From NCBI RefSeq assembly GCF_029836165.1, contig NZ_JAOEBG010000002.1:1-64000 (forward strand): DNA of 64,000 nucleotides. The letters are read 5' to 3'. Both the position numbers and the translations under genes were made by a program. This document shows positions 27,551-36,289 of this stretch, one piece after another. Below the pieces are notes generated by a model. It searched no databases. It worked only from the letters and a program-made list of their open reading frames with translations, and was not told the origin of the DNA. Source of the DNA: Pseudomonas sp. GD04091 (GTDB taxonomy: Bacteria; Pseudomonadota; Gammaproteobacteria; Pseudomonadales; Pseudomonadaceae). How positions within the stretch are numbered: the stretch's first letter is position 1; each line of letters begins with the position of its first letter.

Positions 27551-28735
27551 ATGCCCCAGCTCCTGGTCATCGCCCACACCTGGCCCGAACCCACCGCGTG
27601 GAGCGCCGGACGGTACATGACGCAGCTTCTTGAAAGCTTCCGCGGGCACGGTTGGCGGATCACCGTGGCCAGTGCCGCCGCAACCGGTCCGCACAAGTCC
27701 GCCCTGGGCGTGGACGAGCTGGCTATCAGCCCTGGCGCGCTGCCTGAGGGCATATCGGCGCCCGACGTGGTGCTGTTCGACCATTTCCTGATGGAGGAGC
27801 AGTTCGCCGGCCCTGTCGCGCAACGCTATCCCCAGGCCCTGCGCATGCTCGCCGGCAACGGTCTGCAAAGCCTGCGCGAAGCGCGCCAGCAATTGCTTCG
27901 CCGGCGTCTGGTGGAGGGCCTTGACCCCAACGACTTCGGCGCCCTGTTCGCCACCCCCGGCCCCGATCTGTTCCGGCAGATGGCACCCGCCGCGACCACC
28001 CAGCGCGAAGTCGCGGCGATCTGGCGTTGCGACCTGACACTGCTCGCCACGCAGCGCGAGATCGACCTGCTGGTCAACGGCTTTGGCGTGGCGGATTACC
28101 TGCTGCACCACTGCCCGCCCTTGGCCGGCCCGCTCCACCAGCCCTTGCCCTCCTTCGGCGAACGCCAGCACTTCGTCAGCTTCGGCCATTTCGGCCAGGC
28201 GGCCTACCACGACGCCCTGTTGTGGATGAAGCACAACCTCTGGCCGATGCTGCGCCGGCGCCTGCCGGATGCCCGGTTGCAGCTGTACGGTACCGGGCCG
28301 GCGGCCAAAACCATGGCCTTGCATGCACCGGACGAAGGGTTCCATGTACTGGGCCAGGCCGAGGATCCCCAGGCCGCGATGGCCAGCGCCCGGGTATGCC
28401 TGGCGCCGCTGCGCTTCGGTGCCGGGGTTGTCGGTGAGCTGATGGACGCACTGCGCTGCGGCACACCCAGCGTGACCACGCCTGTCGGCGCCGAAGGTCT
28501 GCAGACGCATCGCCCCTGGCCCGGCGGCATCGCCACCAGCACCGAGGAGTTGGCCGCGCAGGCGGTCCGGCTGCACAGCGATGAAGCTGCCTGGCAGCAG
28601 GCCCAGGAGGCCTGCGCGCCGTTGCTCGCGGCCCGGCGTGACCCGGTACTCCTGCGACGGGTCGAACATGCCCTGCAGCATCTGGAGGAGCAGCGTTTGT
28701 ACAACTTCACCGGCGCGATGCTGCGCAGGCGTTGA
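27551..28735 (+). CDS. Glycosyltransferase, GT4-like
   Basis: Cytoplasmic glycosyltransferase of 394 residues with a GT-B fold. The N-terminal half begins MPQLLVIAHTWPEPTAWSAGRYMTQLLESFRGHGW. The C-terminal half has RLQLYGTGP, FHVLGQAEDPQAAMASARVCLAPLRFGAGVVGELMDALRCGTPSVTTPVGAEG, the nucleotide-sugar-binding region of GT4 enzymes. It is isolated from any polysaccharide cluster and converges on cobF with a 3-base gap. The acceptor is unknown. Confidence 0.82.
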   Translation: MPQLLVIAHTWPEPTAWSAGRYMTQLLESFRGHGWRITVASAAATGPHKSALGVDELAISPGALPEGISAPDVVLFDHFLMEEQFAGPVAQRYPQALRMLAGNGLQSLREARQQLLRRRLVEGLDPNDFGALFATPGPDLFRQMAPAATTQREVAAIWRCDLTLLATQREIDLLVNGFGVADYLLHHCPPLAGPLHQPLPSFGERQHFVSFGHFGQAAYHDALLWMKHNLWPMLRRRLPDARLQLYGTGPAAKTMALHAPDEGFHVLGQAEDPQAAMASARVCLAPLRFGAGVVGELMDALRCGTPSVTTPVGAEGLQTHRPWPGGIATSTEELAAQAVRLHSDEAAWQQAQEACAPLLAARRDPVLLRRVEHALQHLEEQRLYNFTGAMLRRR

Positions 28736-28738
28736 TGC

Positions 28739-29488
28739 CTACAGCTGCCGCCGCAGCAGATAGGTATCCATGATCCATCCCTTGCGCCGCCGCGCCGCTT
28801 CGCGCAGCTCAAGGATGCGCGCCTTCACCGCCGACAACGGCCCGCTCACCAGCAACTCGTCGGCCGTGCCCAGGTGGGCGCCCCAGTAGATCACCAGCTG
28901 TGGATCCTCCAGGGCGGCGAAGGCGCACTGCCCATCGAGCATCACCACGACATTGTCGATCCGTGCCTGCTCGCCAAGGCGCCGCCCCGGAAGCACGGTC
29001 AGCGGCTCACCGATACGGTTGAGGGGGATCTGGTGCCTGGCGGCCAGGGCCTGGACGCTGCTGATACCGGGAATCACCTCGAGCGCGAGCGACACCCCAC
29101 GCTCACGAACCAGGTCGAGGATGCGCAAGGTGCTGTCGTAGAGCCCGGGCTCGCCCCAGAGCAGGAAGGCGCCGACATCGTCGGTGCCCAGTTCCTCGTC
29201 GATCAGGCGTGCGTACAGCGCGGCGCGCTGGGCGTGCCAATCCTGCACGGCGCCGACATAATCCGTCGCCTGGCCATCACGCAGTGGATCGCCCACCTGC
29301 ACCAGGCGATAGCCGCCTTGGGGCAGGTAGCGCTCGAGGATCGTCCGCCGCTGGCCCGCCAGTTCGTCCTTGACCGCGCCCTTGTCGAGCACGAAGAACA
29401 CCGTGGCGCGCCGCAGGGCTTCCACGGCCTCGTAGGTGACCTGGCGAGGGTCACCGGGACCGATGCCGATCAATAGAAGTTGTTTCAT
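28739..29488 (-). CDS. cobF: Precorrin-6A synthase (deacetylating)
   Basis: SAM-dependent methyltransferase of aerobic cobalamin biosynthesis that methylates C-1 of precorrin-5 with loss of acetate. It has 249 residues from the ATG at 29488. The N-terminal QLLLIGIGPGDPRQVTYEAVEAL and later PGISSVQALAARHQIPLNRIGEPLTVLPGRR are typical of the TP-methylase fold and of CobF. No other cobalamin genes are adjacent, although cob genes are usually scattered in pseudomonads. Confidence 0.9.
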   Translation of the reverse strand: MKQLLLIGIGPGDPRQVTYEAVEALRRATVFFVLDKGAVKDELAGQRRTILERYLPQGGYRLVQVGDPLRDGQATDYVGAVQDWHAQRAALYARLIDEELGTDDVGAFLLWGEPGLYDSTLRILDLVRERGVSLALEVIPGISSVQALAARHQIPLNRIGEPLTVLPGRRLGEQARIDNVVVMLDGQCAFAALEDPQLVIYWGAHLGTADELLVSGPLSAVKARILELREAARRRKGWIMDTYLLRRQL

Positions 29489-29551
29489 CGCCTGACCTGC
29501 CTGGAAACCGGTGGCCATTGTCGGTCGGCCACCGGCGTTTGGCAAAGGCGC

Positions 29552-30853
29552 TCAGAGAATCGAGAAGTTGTAGCTGACGATGACCCGGGTCTCGTCCATG
29601 TCACGCGCCCACTTCTCGTAGTTGCTGCGGTAGGTGGAGTTGCGCAGGCGCACGCTGACGTCCTTGAAGGTGCCGCTTTGCACCTGATACTTCAGCTCGG
29701 TGTCGCGTTCCCATTCCTTGCCTTCGGCGCTGCTGCCCGGGGCCTTGATGTTGTCGCCATTGATGTAGCGGGTGAAGAAGGTCAGGCCGGGCACGCCCAG
29801 GGCCTTGAAGTCGTAGTCGTAGCGTACCTGCCAGGAGCGCTCCTGAGCGGCGGCGAAGTCGTTGACCTGGGCGTAGTTGACCAGGTAGGGATTGCTGCCA
29901 TCGAGGTACGGCATGGCGCTGTCGCCGTACATGCGCTGCCAGCCGGCGCTGAGCTTGTGTCCACCGAGGCTGTAGCCGAGCATGCCGCTGAAGGCGCGGT
30001 GGTCGATCCGGCCGGCACGGGCGTTGCCGATGTCGTCGCTCTTGATCACCCGCAGGTCGGCCGACAGGCTACCGACTTCCAGAGGCTGACTGGCGACCAG
30101 GCCAAGGAAGTGTTGACGGTAGATGTTTTCCAGCTTGGAGACCTGGTACTGGGCGCTGACACGGTCGTTGAAGCGGTAGTCGACACCCGCCAGGTCGAAG
30201 TGATCGGCCTCGATGTCGCAGGCGTAGCGCTTGTTCTTGCAGTGGACGCGAATGTCCTGGCGGTCGGTGGAGTCCCGCGCGGTGTACTGGTTCAGGCGCG
30301 CCAGGGTGAACTTGAGGTCGCGCACCTCTTCGGAGGTCAGCCAGGCGCCGTGGAACATGGTCGGCAACAGGCGGCCATCGTTGTACTTGAGCAGCGGCAC
30401 ATCCGGCATCATCGAACCGTACTTGAGTACGGTATTCGAAACCTTCACCTTGCCGGCGATGCCCATCTTGGCGTACTGGTCGGCGGAGTGGCGCGGGTCG
30501 TGCCCGGAAGACGGCAGCAAGCCGCTGTTGCTGTCCGCCGGGCTCGAATCCAGCTTGAAACCGAGCATGCCCAGCGCATCCACGCCAAAGCCTATCGGAC
30601 CCTGGGTATAACCGGACTGGACATTGAGGATGAAGCCCTGGGCCCATTCTTCGCGCTTCGACGCACCCTGGCTGGAACTGCTGTGGCCGTCACGGAAATC
30701 CCGATTGAAATAGACATTGCGTGCTTCGACCTTGGCACTGCTGTCTTCAAGAAAACCGGCGGCCTGAGCGTTGATACCGGCACACAGGAAGAACAGGCCG
30801 GCAACTCGGCGCCCAGGGGCGAGGGGGAAAGGGGCAAACATGCGGGGAAACAT
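29552..30853 (-). CDS. OprD-family outer-membrane porin
   Basis: Second OprD porin of the window, about 433 residues. The mature part begins near AGFLEDSSAKVEARNVYFNRDFRDG and continues with EEWAQGFILNVQSGYTQGPIGFGVDALGMLGFKLD. It ends ...VIVSYNFSIL, a typical terminal beta-strand. The start is uncertain. A GTG at 30901, ATG at 30853 and ATG at 30841 are all in frame and none has a strong Shine-Dalgarno. The two ATGs give a sensible signal peptide (APGRRVAGLFFLCAGINAQA). It lies upstream of cobF on the same strand, 63 bases away. The substrate is unknown. Confidence 0.88.
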   Translation of the reverse strand: MFPRMFAPFPLAPGRRVAGLFFLCAGINAQAAGFLEDSSAKVEARNVYFNRDFRDGHSSSSQGASKREEWAQGFILNVQSGYTQGPIGFGVDALGMLGFKLDSSPADSNSGLLPSSGHDPRHSADQYAKMGIAGKVKVSNTVLKYGSMMPDVPLLKYNDGRLLPTMFHGAWLTSEEVRDLKFTLARLNQYTARDSTDRQDIRVHCKNKRYACDIEADHFDLAGVDYRFNDRVSAQYQVSKLENIYRQHFLGLVASQPLEVGSLSADLRVIKSDDIGNARAGRIDHRAFSGMLGYSLGGHKLSAGWQRMYGDSAMPYLDGSNPYLVNYAQVNDFAAAQERSWQVRYDYDFKALGVPGLTFFTRYINGDNIKAPGSSAEGKEWERDTELKYQVQSGTFKDVSVRLRNSTYRSNYEKWARDMDETRVIVSYNFSIL

Positions 30854-31200
30854 CCAAAAGAAGGGCAGAAAAACGATCCGGGCAACCACTTGCACCGGCA
30901 CTACAGGACGGCCGAGTACATTTCGACCATCATCGTAAATTTTCCACCAATCGCTCTAGCTCGGGCCATGGGACCATGGTCTAAGGCCCCAGGCCAGTCA
31001 TTGCGGCACACGCTTCGAATACGGCGCGAAAATCCGCCAAAGTTCCCGGCTAATGGATTGAAAGTTTGCTGTTTACCCACTTGCCTGCGACTACTACACT
31101 CACACTCAGCGAACAGCTATACCCACCCGCGTGGCCGGCGTTCAATGCAATCTTCATGTTCGTCACGTCATGCCACGGCAGACTTACAGGAGTGATGACA
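30854..31200. other. Intergenic region between porin and turB genes
   Basis: About 350 bases without a convincing gene. The central part (31000-31120) is more AT-rich than the surroundings and should hold the divergent promoters of the porin and turB. H-NS-like genes often regulate themselves through such curved AT-rich DNA. An AGGAG at 31188-31192 serves turB. No repeat or RNA gene was recognised. Confidence 0.5.
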
Positions 31201-31560
31201 GTGTCCAGACTTGCAGAGTTTCGTGCTGCCGAAAAAGCGCTTCAGGAACAAATGGCACAATTGGAGGCGCTAAAAAAGGATGCCGGCCTTAAACGCGAAA
31301 TCGAATTCGAGCAGAAACTAGTCGGCCTGATGAAAAGCTATGACAAGAACCTGCGCGACATCATTGCCATTCTCGATCCCAAGGCCGTGCCCCGTGCACC
31401 GGCCGGCGCGGTCAAGCAGCAGCGTCGCCCACGCGTGGTGAAGGTCTACGAGAACCCCCACACCGGCGAACGGATCGAGACCAAAGGCGGCAATCACCGG
31501 GGGCTGAAGGCCTGGAAAGAACAGTATGGCGCGCAGACCGTGGAAAGTTGGGTGCGCTGA
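31201..31560 (+). CDS. turB: MvaT/TurB-type H-NS-like nucleoid protein
   Basis: Xenogeneic-silencing nucleoid protein of 119 residues. The N-terminal coiled coil (RLAEFRAAEKALQEQMAQLEALKKD) mediates oligomerisation. KSYDKNLRDIIAILDP and the C-terminal DNA-binding VKVYENPHTGERIETKGGNHRGLKAWK match MvaT/TurA/TurB, and KGGNHR contains the AT-hook-like minor-groove motif. GTG at 31201 is chosen because AGGAG lies 8 bases upstream and the family begins MSRLAEF; the ATG at 31195 is too close to that site. The neighbours cobF, porin and gloA fit the turB rather than turA setting as I recall it, so the symbol is moderately sure. Confidence 0.85.
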   Translation: MSRLAEFRAAEKALQEQMAQLEALKKDAGLKREIEFEQKLVGLMKSYDKNLRDIIAILDPKAVPRAPAGAVKQQRRPRVVKVYENPHTGERIETKGGNHRGLKAWKEQYGAQTVESWVR

Positions 31561-31672
31561 TGAAACCTCGACAAGTGCTTCACACTTTTTTCACAAGCAC
31601 AGGCTCAATATTGAACCAGCTAAAGGACTAGCGACCCCATCACGCGCCCGCACATGCGGGCCTCTAATTCCG

Positions 31673-31704
31673 GCGCCCCGCACTCGTGCGGGGCGCTTTC
31701 ATTT
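31673..31704 (+). terminator. Terminator after turB
   Basis: GCGCCCCGCAC (31673-31683) and GTGCGGGGCGC (31686-31696) form a perfect 11-bp stem followed by TTTCATTT. It lies 112 bases after the turB stop and before gloA, a good Rho-independent terminator. Confidence 0.8.
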
Positions 31705-31769
31705 GCGCTGCAGGCTCACTGCCGTATCATGGCCCGTCTGAATGACCTAGGCCTGATTCCGGAGTACCC

Positions 31770-32297
31770 ATGAGCCTGCACGATCTGCACACCCTGCCAG
31801 GCGTCACTGCCCAGCCAGACGCCGCCACCGCCAACTTCGTGTTCAACCACACCATGCTGCGGGTCAAGGACATCGAGAAATCGCTGGATTTCTACACCCG
31901 CGTGCTGGGCTTTCGCCTGGTGGACAAGCGTGACTTCCCGGAAGCGGCCTTCAGCCTGTACTTCCTGGCCCTGGTCGACCCGGCACAGATCCCGGCCGAC
32001 GACGCCGAGCGCCACCAATGGATGAAGTCGATCCCCGGCGTGCTGGAACTGACCCACAATCACGGTACCGAAAACGACGCTGGGTTCGCCTACCACAATG
32101 GCAACACCGACCCACGCGGCTTCGGCCACATCTGCATCTCGGTGCCGGACGTGCGCGTCGCCTGTGCCCGCTTCGAGGCGCTCGGCGTACCGTTCCAGAA
32201 GCGCCTGCAAGATGGCCGCATGAACCACCTGGCCTTCGTCAAGGACCCGGATGGCTACTGGGTGGAAGTGATCCAGCCGACCGAGCTGAAAGGCTGA
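31770..32297 (+). CDS. gloA: Lactoylglutathione lyase (glyoxalase I)
   Basis: Glyoxalase I of 175 residues, which isomerises the hemithioacetal of methylglyoxal and glutathione to S-lactoylglutathione. The metal ligands can be placed at His27 (NHTMLRVKD), Glu93 (VLELTHNHG), His120 (GFGHICISV) and Glu166 (WVEVIQP). The extra N-terminal arm and length resemble the longer, eukaryote-like zinc-type GloA3 of pseudomonads, rather than the about 135-residue nickel form. The ATG has GGAG at the expected distance. It is a single gene. Confidence 0.93.
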   Translation: MSLHDLHTLPGVTAQPDAATANFVFNHTMLRVKDIEKSLDFYTRVLGFRLVDKRDFPEAAFSLYFLALVDPAQIPADDAERHQWMKSIPGVLELTHNHGTENDAGFAYHNGNTDPRGFGHICISVPDVRVACARFEALGVPFQKRLQDGRMNHLAFVKDPDGYWVEVIQPTELKG

Positions 32298-32392
32298 TCC
32301 GTCCGCTCGCGCTCGTCGGGCCGGGAACTCCCGGCCCCTCGCTGTGGTATATGGAAGTAACAGCGCTTCCAAGCCACAGCGAGGTAAGGACG

Positions 32393-32635
32393 ATGCAAAC
32401 CCTTCACTGTGAATATCGCGACCACACCATCACCGCCAGCGTGATGCCCCACCCAGACTCTCCCCTGCCCTACGCCGCCGGATGCCTGATCACCGATCCC
32501 GAAGGCCATACCAGCAAGCGGATCTCGATGCCGATGAAATTGTTCTGCGACCTGGACAACGCCCAGCACGTCTCCCTGGCCCATGGCCGGGCGCTGGTCG
32601 ACCAGCTGCTCGACGAGGGGCACAAGGTCTTCTGA
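32393..32635 (+). CDS. Conserved small protein of unknown function
   Basis: Protein of 80 residues beginning MQTLHCEYRDHTITASVMPHPDSPLPYAAGCLITDPEGHTSKRI and ending LLDEGHKVF. No signal peptide, membrane segment or known motif is seen. GAGGTAAGGA lies upstream of the ATG, and composition is normal for a coding gene here. I do not recognise the family. Confidence 0.65.
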   Translation: MQTLHCEYRDHTITASVMPHPDSPLPYAAGCLITDPEGHTSKRISMPMKLFCDLDNAQHVSLAHGRALVDQLLDEGHKVF

Positions 32636-32662
32636 GGTCGTTGCCGGCGAAAAGGACGCAGT

Positions 32663-32716
32663 TTCGCGGGTAAGCTCCCACAGGGATCAGCGCTCCGCGC
32701 AGGGGTTTACCCGCGA
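32663..32716. repeat. REP-like inverted repeat between two gene ends
   Basis: TTCGCGGGTAA (32663-32673) with GCTCCCACAGG, and the inverse TTACCCGCGA (32707-32716), form a stem with a long loop. The words match other REP arms of this window (60909-60973). It lies between convergent gene ends and may also slow transcription. Confidence 0.65.
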
Positions 32717-32717
32717 T

Positions 32718-33539
32718 TCAGGCCTGCCGTGCATACGCCACTGCCGCATCGACCTGCGCCGGCGTCGGCCGCACCCCGGTGTACAGCACGAATTGTTCCA
32801 ATGCCTGCAGGGCGATCACCTCCAGCCCGGTGATGACCGGCTTGCCCAGTGCCTGGGCGTGGCGGATCAATGGCGTCAGTGCCGGCATCGCCACGACATC
32901 GAAGACGCGCTCGGCCGCTGCGATGGCCGTTTCCGGGAAGGCCAGCTGATCCGCCTCCGGCCCCCCGGCCATGCCGATCGGCGTGACGTTGACCAGCAGC
33001 GGCGGGCAGCGGCCATCCAGTTCGGGCAGCCAGCGATAACCGCAGACATCCGCCAGCTGCCGCCCTGCCTGCTCGTTGCGGGCAACGATGATCCCATCAC
33101 CGAACCCTGCGTCGCGCAGCGCGCTGGCCACGGCCTTGGCCATGCCGCCGCTGCCGCGCAGGGCAAAGCCGCTGGCGGGGTCGACCCGGTGGTGGGCCAG
33201 CAACTGGCGTACCGCGAGGTAGTCGGTGTTGTACGCCTTCAGGTGCCCGTCGGTGTTGACCAGGGTGTTCACCGAGTCGATGGCCGCAGCGGATGGGTCG
33301 ATCTCGTCCACCAATGCCATGCAGGCCTCCTTGTAAGGCATCGACACACCGCAGCCACGGATGCCCAGCGCGCGGATGCCGCCTACGGCGGCGGGCAGGT
33401 CCTGGGTGGTCATGGCCTTGTAGTAGTAGTCCAGCCCCAGCTGCTGGTAGAGGTGATTGTGAAAGCGCACCCCGAAGGTGCCGGGGCGGCCGGCCAGGGA
33501 AATGCACAGAACCGTGTTCCTGCTGGGTGGAATGCTCAT
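32718..33539 (-). CDS. Shikimate-dehydrogenase-like oxidoreductase
   Basis: Shikimate dehydrogenase family member of 273 residues. The N-terminal substrate domain reads CISLAGRPGTFGVRFHNHLY, lacking the normal GxPIxHSxSP serines. The catalytic Lys of GVSMPYKEA and the substrate-side YNTDY are present, and LRGSGGMAKAVASAL is the Rossmann loop. Loss of the two serines is typical of the SDH-like (HI1607-type) branch with altered substrate or low shikimate activity. A second family member lies at 53095. The physiological substrate is unknown. Confidence 0.85.
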   Translation of the reverse strand: MSIPPSRNTVLCISLAGRPGTFGVRFHNHLYQQLGLDYYYKAMTTQDLPAAVGGIRALGIRGCGVSMPYKEACMALVDEIDPSAAAIDSVNTLVNTDGHLKAYNTDYLAVRQLLAHHRVDPASGFALRGSGGMAKAVASALRDAGFGDGIIVARNEQAGRQLADVCGYRWLPELDGRCPPLLVNVTPIGMAGGPEADQLAFPETAIAAAERVFDVVAMPALTPLIRHAQALGKPVITGLEVIALQALEQFVLYTGVRPTPAQVDAAVAYARQA

Positions 33540-33699
33540 CGCTGCTCCTCAGTCATGGCTGAAACGATTGTGCGAGGGTAGCAGACGCCACCGCCGGTCG
33601 CCCCTTACACAACCTTTACCCTTTCCCCCGGCGCACCTCGGGCGCCTTGCGGTCATAGTAGGCAAGCCCCGAACGAGGGGTCTTGCGCGAGGTGTCACC

Positions 33700-34038
33700 A
33701 TGAAACGTTTCATCCCCGGAATCGCCCTGCTGGTCGGCGCACTGGCCATCAGCGGGCAAGCATCGGCCCATGGCGGCGGCTGGTATGGCCCGGGGCCCGT
33801 GATCGGCGCCGCCGTGGTCGGCGCAGTGGTCGGCGCGGCCGTTTCGGGCGGGCGTGACCGCACCGTGTACGTTCAGCCACAGCCAGTCTACGCACCGCCG
33901 CCGGTGTACGTGCAGGCGCCACCGCCGCCGGTGTATTACCAGCCCTACGTAGTGGAGCGCTACGTGCCAGCGCCGCCGCCGGTGTATCGCCGCTACTACG
34001 GCCCGCCACCGGTCTATTACGGCCCGCCGCGCTGGTGA
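33700..34038 (+). CDS. Proline/tyrosine-rich exported protein
   Basis: Exported protein of 112 residues. The signal peptide MKRFIPGIALLVGALAISGQASA is followed by a glycine/alanine/valine-rich segment (GPVIGAAVVGAVVGAAVSGG, possibly membrane-associating) and a low-complexity tail of repeated PPPVY units rich in Pro, Tyr and Val. GCGAGGTG precedes the ATG. The function is unknown; such proteins are often envelope-associated. Confidence 0.7.
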   Translation: MKRFIPGIALLVGALAISGQASAHGGGWYGPGPVIGAAVVGAVVGAAVSGGRDRTVYVQPQPVYAPPPVYVQAPPPPVYYQPYVVERYVPAPPPVYRRYYGPPPVYYGPPRW

Positions 34039-34056
34039 TCGCCAGACGCTGAGCGC

Positions 34057-34704
34057 TCAGCTCGCCCGCAGCCCCAGGGCCTGTACCTGGCCGCAGGCGA
34101 TCGCCATCCCTACCAGTTCCGCCAGGCTCTCGGCCTGCATGCGTTTCATCACGCGTCCACGATACAGGTCGATGGTCTTCACGCTCACGCCCAGGCGCTC
34201 GGCGATCTCGCGATTGCCCTGCCCCTGGACCAACGGAATGAACACATCTCGCTCCCGTGGGGTGAGGCTGTCGATCCGCGCCTGCACCTGCGCCACCTCG
34301 CCACTGCCCGCATGGCTGGCTCCGGCGCGGTTGAGCGCGGCCTGCACACTGTCGAGCAGCAACTGATCGTTGTAGGGCTTCTCGATGAAGTCGACGGCAC
34401 CGGCCTTGAATGCCCTGACCACGATGGGCACGTCGGCATGGGCGCTGACGAAGATCAGTGGAATCCGTACCCCCCGCTCGCGCAGCGCCTGCTGCACCGC
34501 CAGGCCCCCCAGCCCCGGCATGCGCACGTCGAGCAGGACACAGGCCGGCCCGGAGTCCTCGCAGGCATCGAGAAAGGCCTGCCCCGAAGTGAACGGCAAT
34601 GCCTGCAGCCCCACGGACTCGAGCAGCCACACCGTGGAATCGAGCATCCCGGCATCGTCGTCGACCACATACACCTTCGCTTGCACCACCGCATCCCCCG
34701 TCAT
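34057..34704 (-). CDS. FixJ-type response regulator
   Basis: Two-component response regulator of 215 residues. The receiver domain has VDDD acids, phospho-acceptor Asp59 (LLDVRMPG) and Lys109 (FIEKPY). The C-terminal LuxR/FixJ helix-turn-helix includes LTPRERDVFIPLVQGQGNREIAERLGVSVKTIDLYRGRVMKRM. The ATG at 34704 overlaps the stop of the histidine-kinase gene as ATGA, so the pair is translationally coupled. It probably controls the divergent acyl-CoA synthetase/dehydrogenase genes through the operator near 36124. Confidence 0.9.
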   Translation of the reverse strand: MTGDAVVQAKVYVVDDDAGMLDSTVWLLESVGLQALPFTSGQAFLDACEDSGPACVLLDVRMPGLGGLAVQQALRERGVRIPLIFVSAHADVPIVVRAFKAGAVDFIEKPYNDQLLLDSVQAALNRAGASHAGSGEVAQVQARIDSLTPRERDVFIPLVQGQGNREIAERLGVSVKTIDLYRGRVMKRMQAESLAELVGMAIACGQVQALGLRAS

Positions 34705-36107
34705 GTCCGGTTTACCGCCAGGCGACAGCACAGGACCAGTCCATGCTCTTCACCTGCACGCGCCCACAAGCTGCCGTCGAAGCCCTCGACGATGCTGCGG
34801 CTCATGCTCAGCCCCAGGCCAAGGCCATCGGCCTTGCTGGTGATGAAGGGCGTGAACAGCGTGTCCATGCGTTCAGGCGATACGCCCGGGCCCTGGTCGG
34901 CCACTTCCACCTGCAACCCATCGGCCTCGCGCCGGGCGCTTAGCAGGATACGCGACGGACGGCCCGGATGCTGCTCGCGGTTGGCATCGATCGCGTTGCG
35001 CAGCAGATTGAGCAATACCTGCTCGAGCAGCACACGGTCGGCATACACCCTCGGCAACTGCGCAGCCAGCCGCAACTCGATGCGCACCTGCGCGCCAGCG
35101 GCCTCCCAGGCACACAGGCGCAGCGCTTCCTCGGCCACCTCGTTGATATCCACCGCCTGCAGCTGGCGCGGGCCTTTACGAAGAAAAGCGCGCAGGCGGC
35201 GGATCACCTGCGCGGCATGGGTGGCCTGGGCGTTGATGCGCTGCAGCCCCTGGGCGACCCGCTCCCGCGCCTGGGGGTCGTGGTCCAGGTTGTTCAGGTA
35301 GCGCAGGCTGGCATTGCTGTAGTTGAGCACCGCGGCCAGCGGCTGATTGATCTCGTGGGCGATGCCCGAGGCCAGCTCGCCCAGGGTGGCGACCCGGGCG
35401 CTGTGGGCGAGACTCTCCTGGGCCTCGATGCGCAGGGTGATGTCGCGCGACACCGCGACGATCTCCACCACCGCGCCGGTATAAGTTTCGCGGATCGCCC
35501 GGCAGGCGATCTCGAACCAGCGGTAGCGCCCGTCGGCATGGCGCACGCGGCAGGTCACGGTGTGATAGCCGTCCGCCTCCAGCGCGGCGCCCGCCTGCAG
35601 CAGTACCTGGCGCCGCTCGCGCGGGTGCAACAGGCCGTGCGCAGGGCTGGCGCGCAATTGCTCCGGCCATACCCCGAGCAGGCGAAACGCCGCGGGTGTG
35701 GCGTCGAGAAAACGCCCATCCGGGCTGTGCCGGGAGATCAGGTCGGTGGTGTTCTCGGTGATCAGCCGGTACAGCCGCCGGGCGCGACTGGCCTCACGCT
35801 CGCCATGGCGCTCGGCACTGGCATCGCGGCAGCGCGCCAGAACCTGCTGGCGCGGCGCATCGGGGATGAAGGTCCAGAGCAGGATGCGCTCACCCACTTC
35901 GGCTTCGACGTCGCTGATCGCCCGCGCCTGGGACAGGCAGGCACGCACCAGCGCGGCATGGTTGGCCGGCAGCCAGTGCGTCAAGGGCGGGCCGCCCTGG
36001 ATCAGCGCCTGCAAGGCAGGATTGAGTTGCCACGCCAGCGCATCCGGGCCGATCAACAGACTGGGTTGAGGGTCCAACGCCAGCAAGGGGGTACAGGTGA
36101 GGTCCAC
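34701..36107 (-). CDS. PAS-domain sensor histidine kinase
   Basis: Cytoplasmic (no membrane helix seen) sensor kinase of 468 residues. An N-terminal region of unclear type (1-105) is followed by a PAS/PAC domain (about 110-230; RLITENTTDLISRHSPDGRFLDATPAAF). The HisKA box has His251 in SGIAHEINQPLAAV, and the ATPase has LLNLLRNAIDA, VADQGPGV and DGLGLGLSMSRSI. It starts at a GTG (36107). It is co-transcribed with the FixJ-like regulator. A soluble PAS kinase paired with FixJ fits sensing of an intracellular metabolite or redox state. Confidence 0.9.
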   Translation of the reverse strand: MDLTCTPLLALDPQPSLLIGPDALAWQLNPALQALIQGGPPLTHWLPANHAALVRACLSQARAISDVEAEVGERILLWTFIPDAPRQQVLARCRDASAERHGEREASRARRLYRLITENTTDLISRHSPDGRFLDATPAAFRLLGVWPEQLRASPAHGLLHPRERRQVLLQAGAALEADGYHTVTCRVRHADGRYRWFEIACRAIRETYTGAVVEIVAVSRDITLRIEAQESLAHSARVATLGELASGIAHEINQPLAAVLNYSNASLRYLNNLDHDPQARERVAQGLQRINAQATHAAQVIRRLRAFLRKGPRQLQAVDINEVAEEALRLCAWEAAGAQVRIELRLAAQLPRVYADRVLLEQVLLNLLRNAIDANREQHPGRPSRILLSARREADGLQVEVADQGPGVSPERMDTLFTPFITSKADGLGLGLSMSRSIVEGFDGSLWARAGEEHGLVLCCRLAVNRT

Positions 36108-36123
36108 AGGTAACAGCCTTTAT

Positions 36124-36141
36124 TATAGTAGTTTTACTATA
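36124..36141. promoter_or_regulatory. Palindromic operator between kinase and acyl-CoA synthetase genes
   Basis: TATAGTA-GTTT-TACTATA is a perfect 7-bp inverted repeat in an AT-rich patch 17 bases before the kinase start and about 150 bases before the synthetase gene. CTATA is repeated again just after it (TTGCTATAG). It is a good candidate site for the FixJ-like regulator or the divergent promoters. Confidence 0.5.
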
Positions 36142-36289
36142 TTGCTATAGTCGATCTTCCAGATACGATAGCGGCTCGCGTAAAAAAGCGACAGGGAGGC
36201 CTGCACCTCCCACCTGATCAGAGCTAACAATCAGCCACCAGGGAGACAAGCGCGCCACGGTGCGCCCGCCTCCCTTACAGGACAACCGT

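Noticed and set aside
29489..29545. Longer N-terminus for cobF
   Set aside because: The extra residues are not family-like and the ATG at 29488 starts exactly at the conserved LLLIGIGPG strand.
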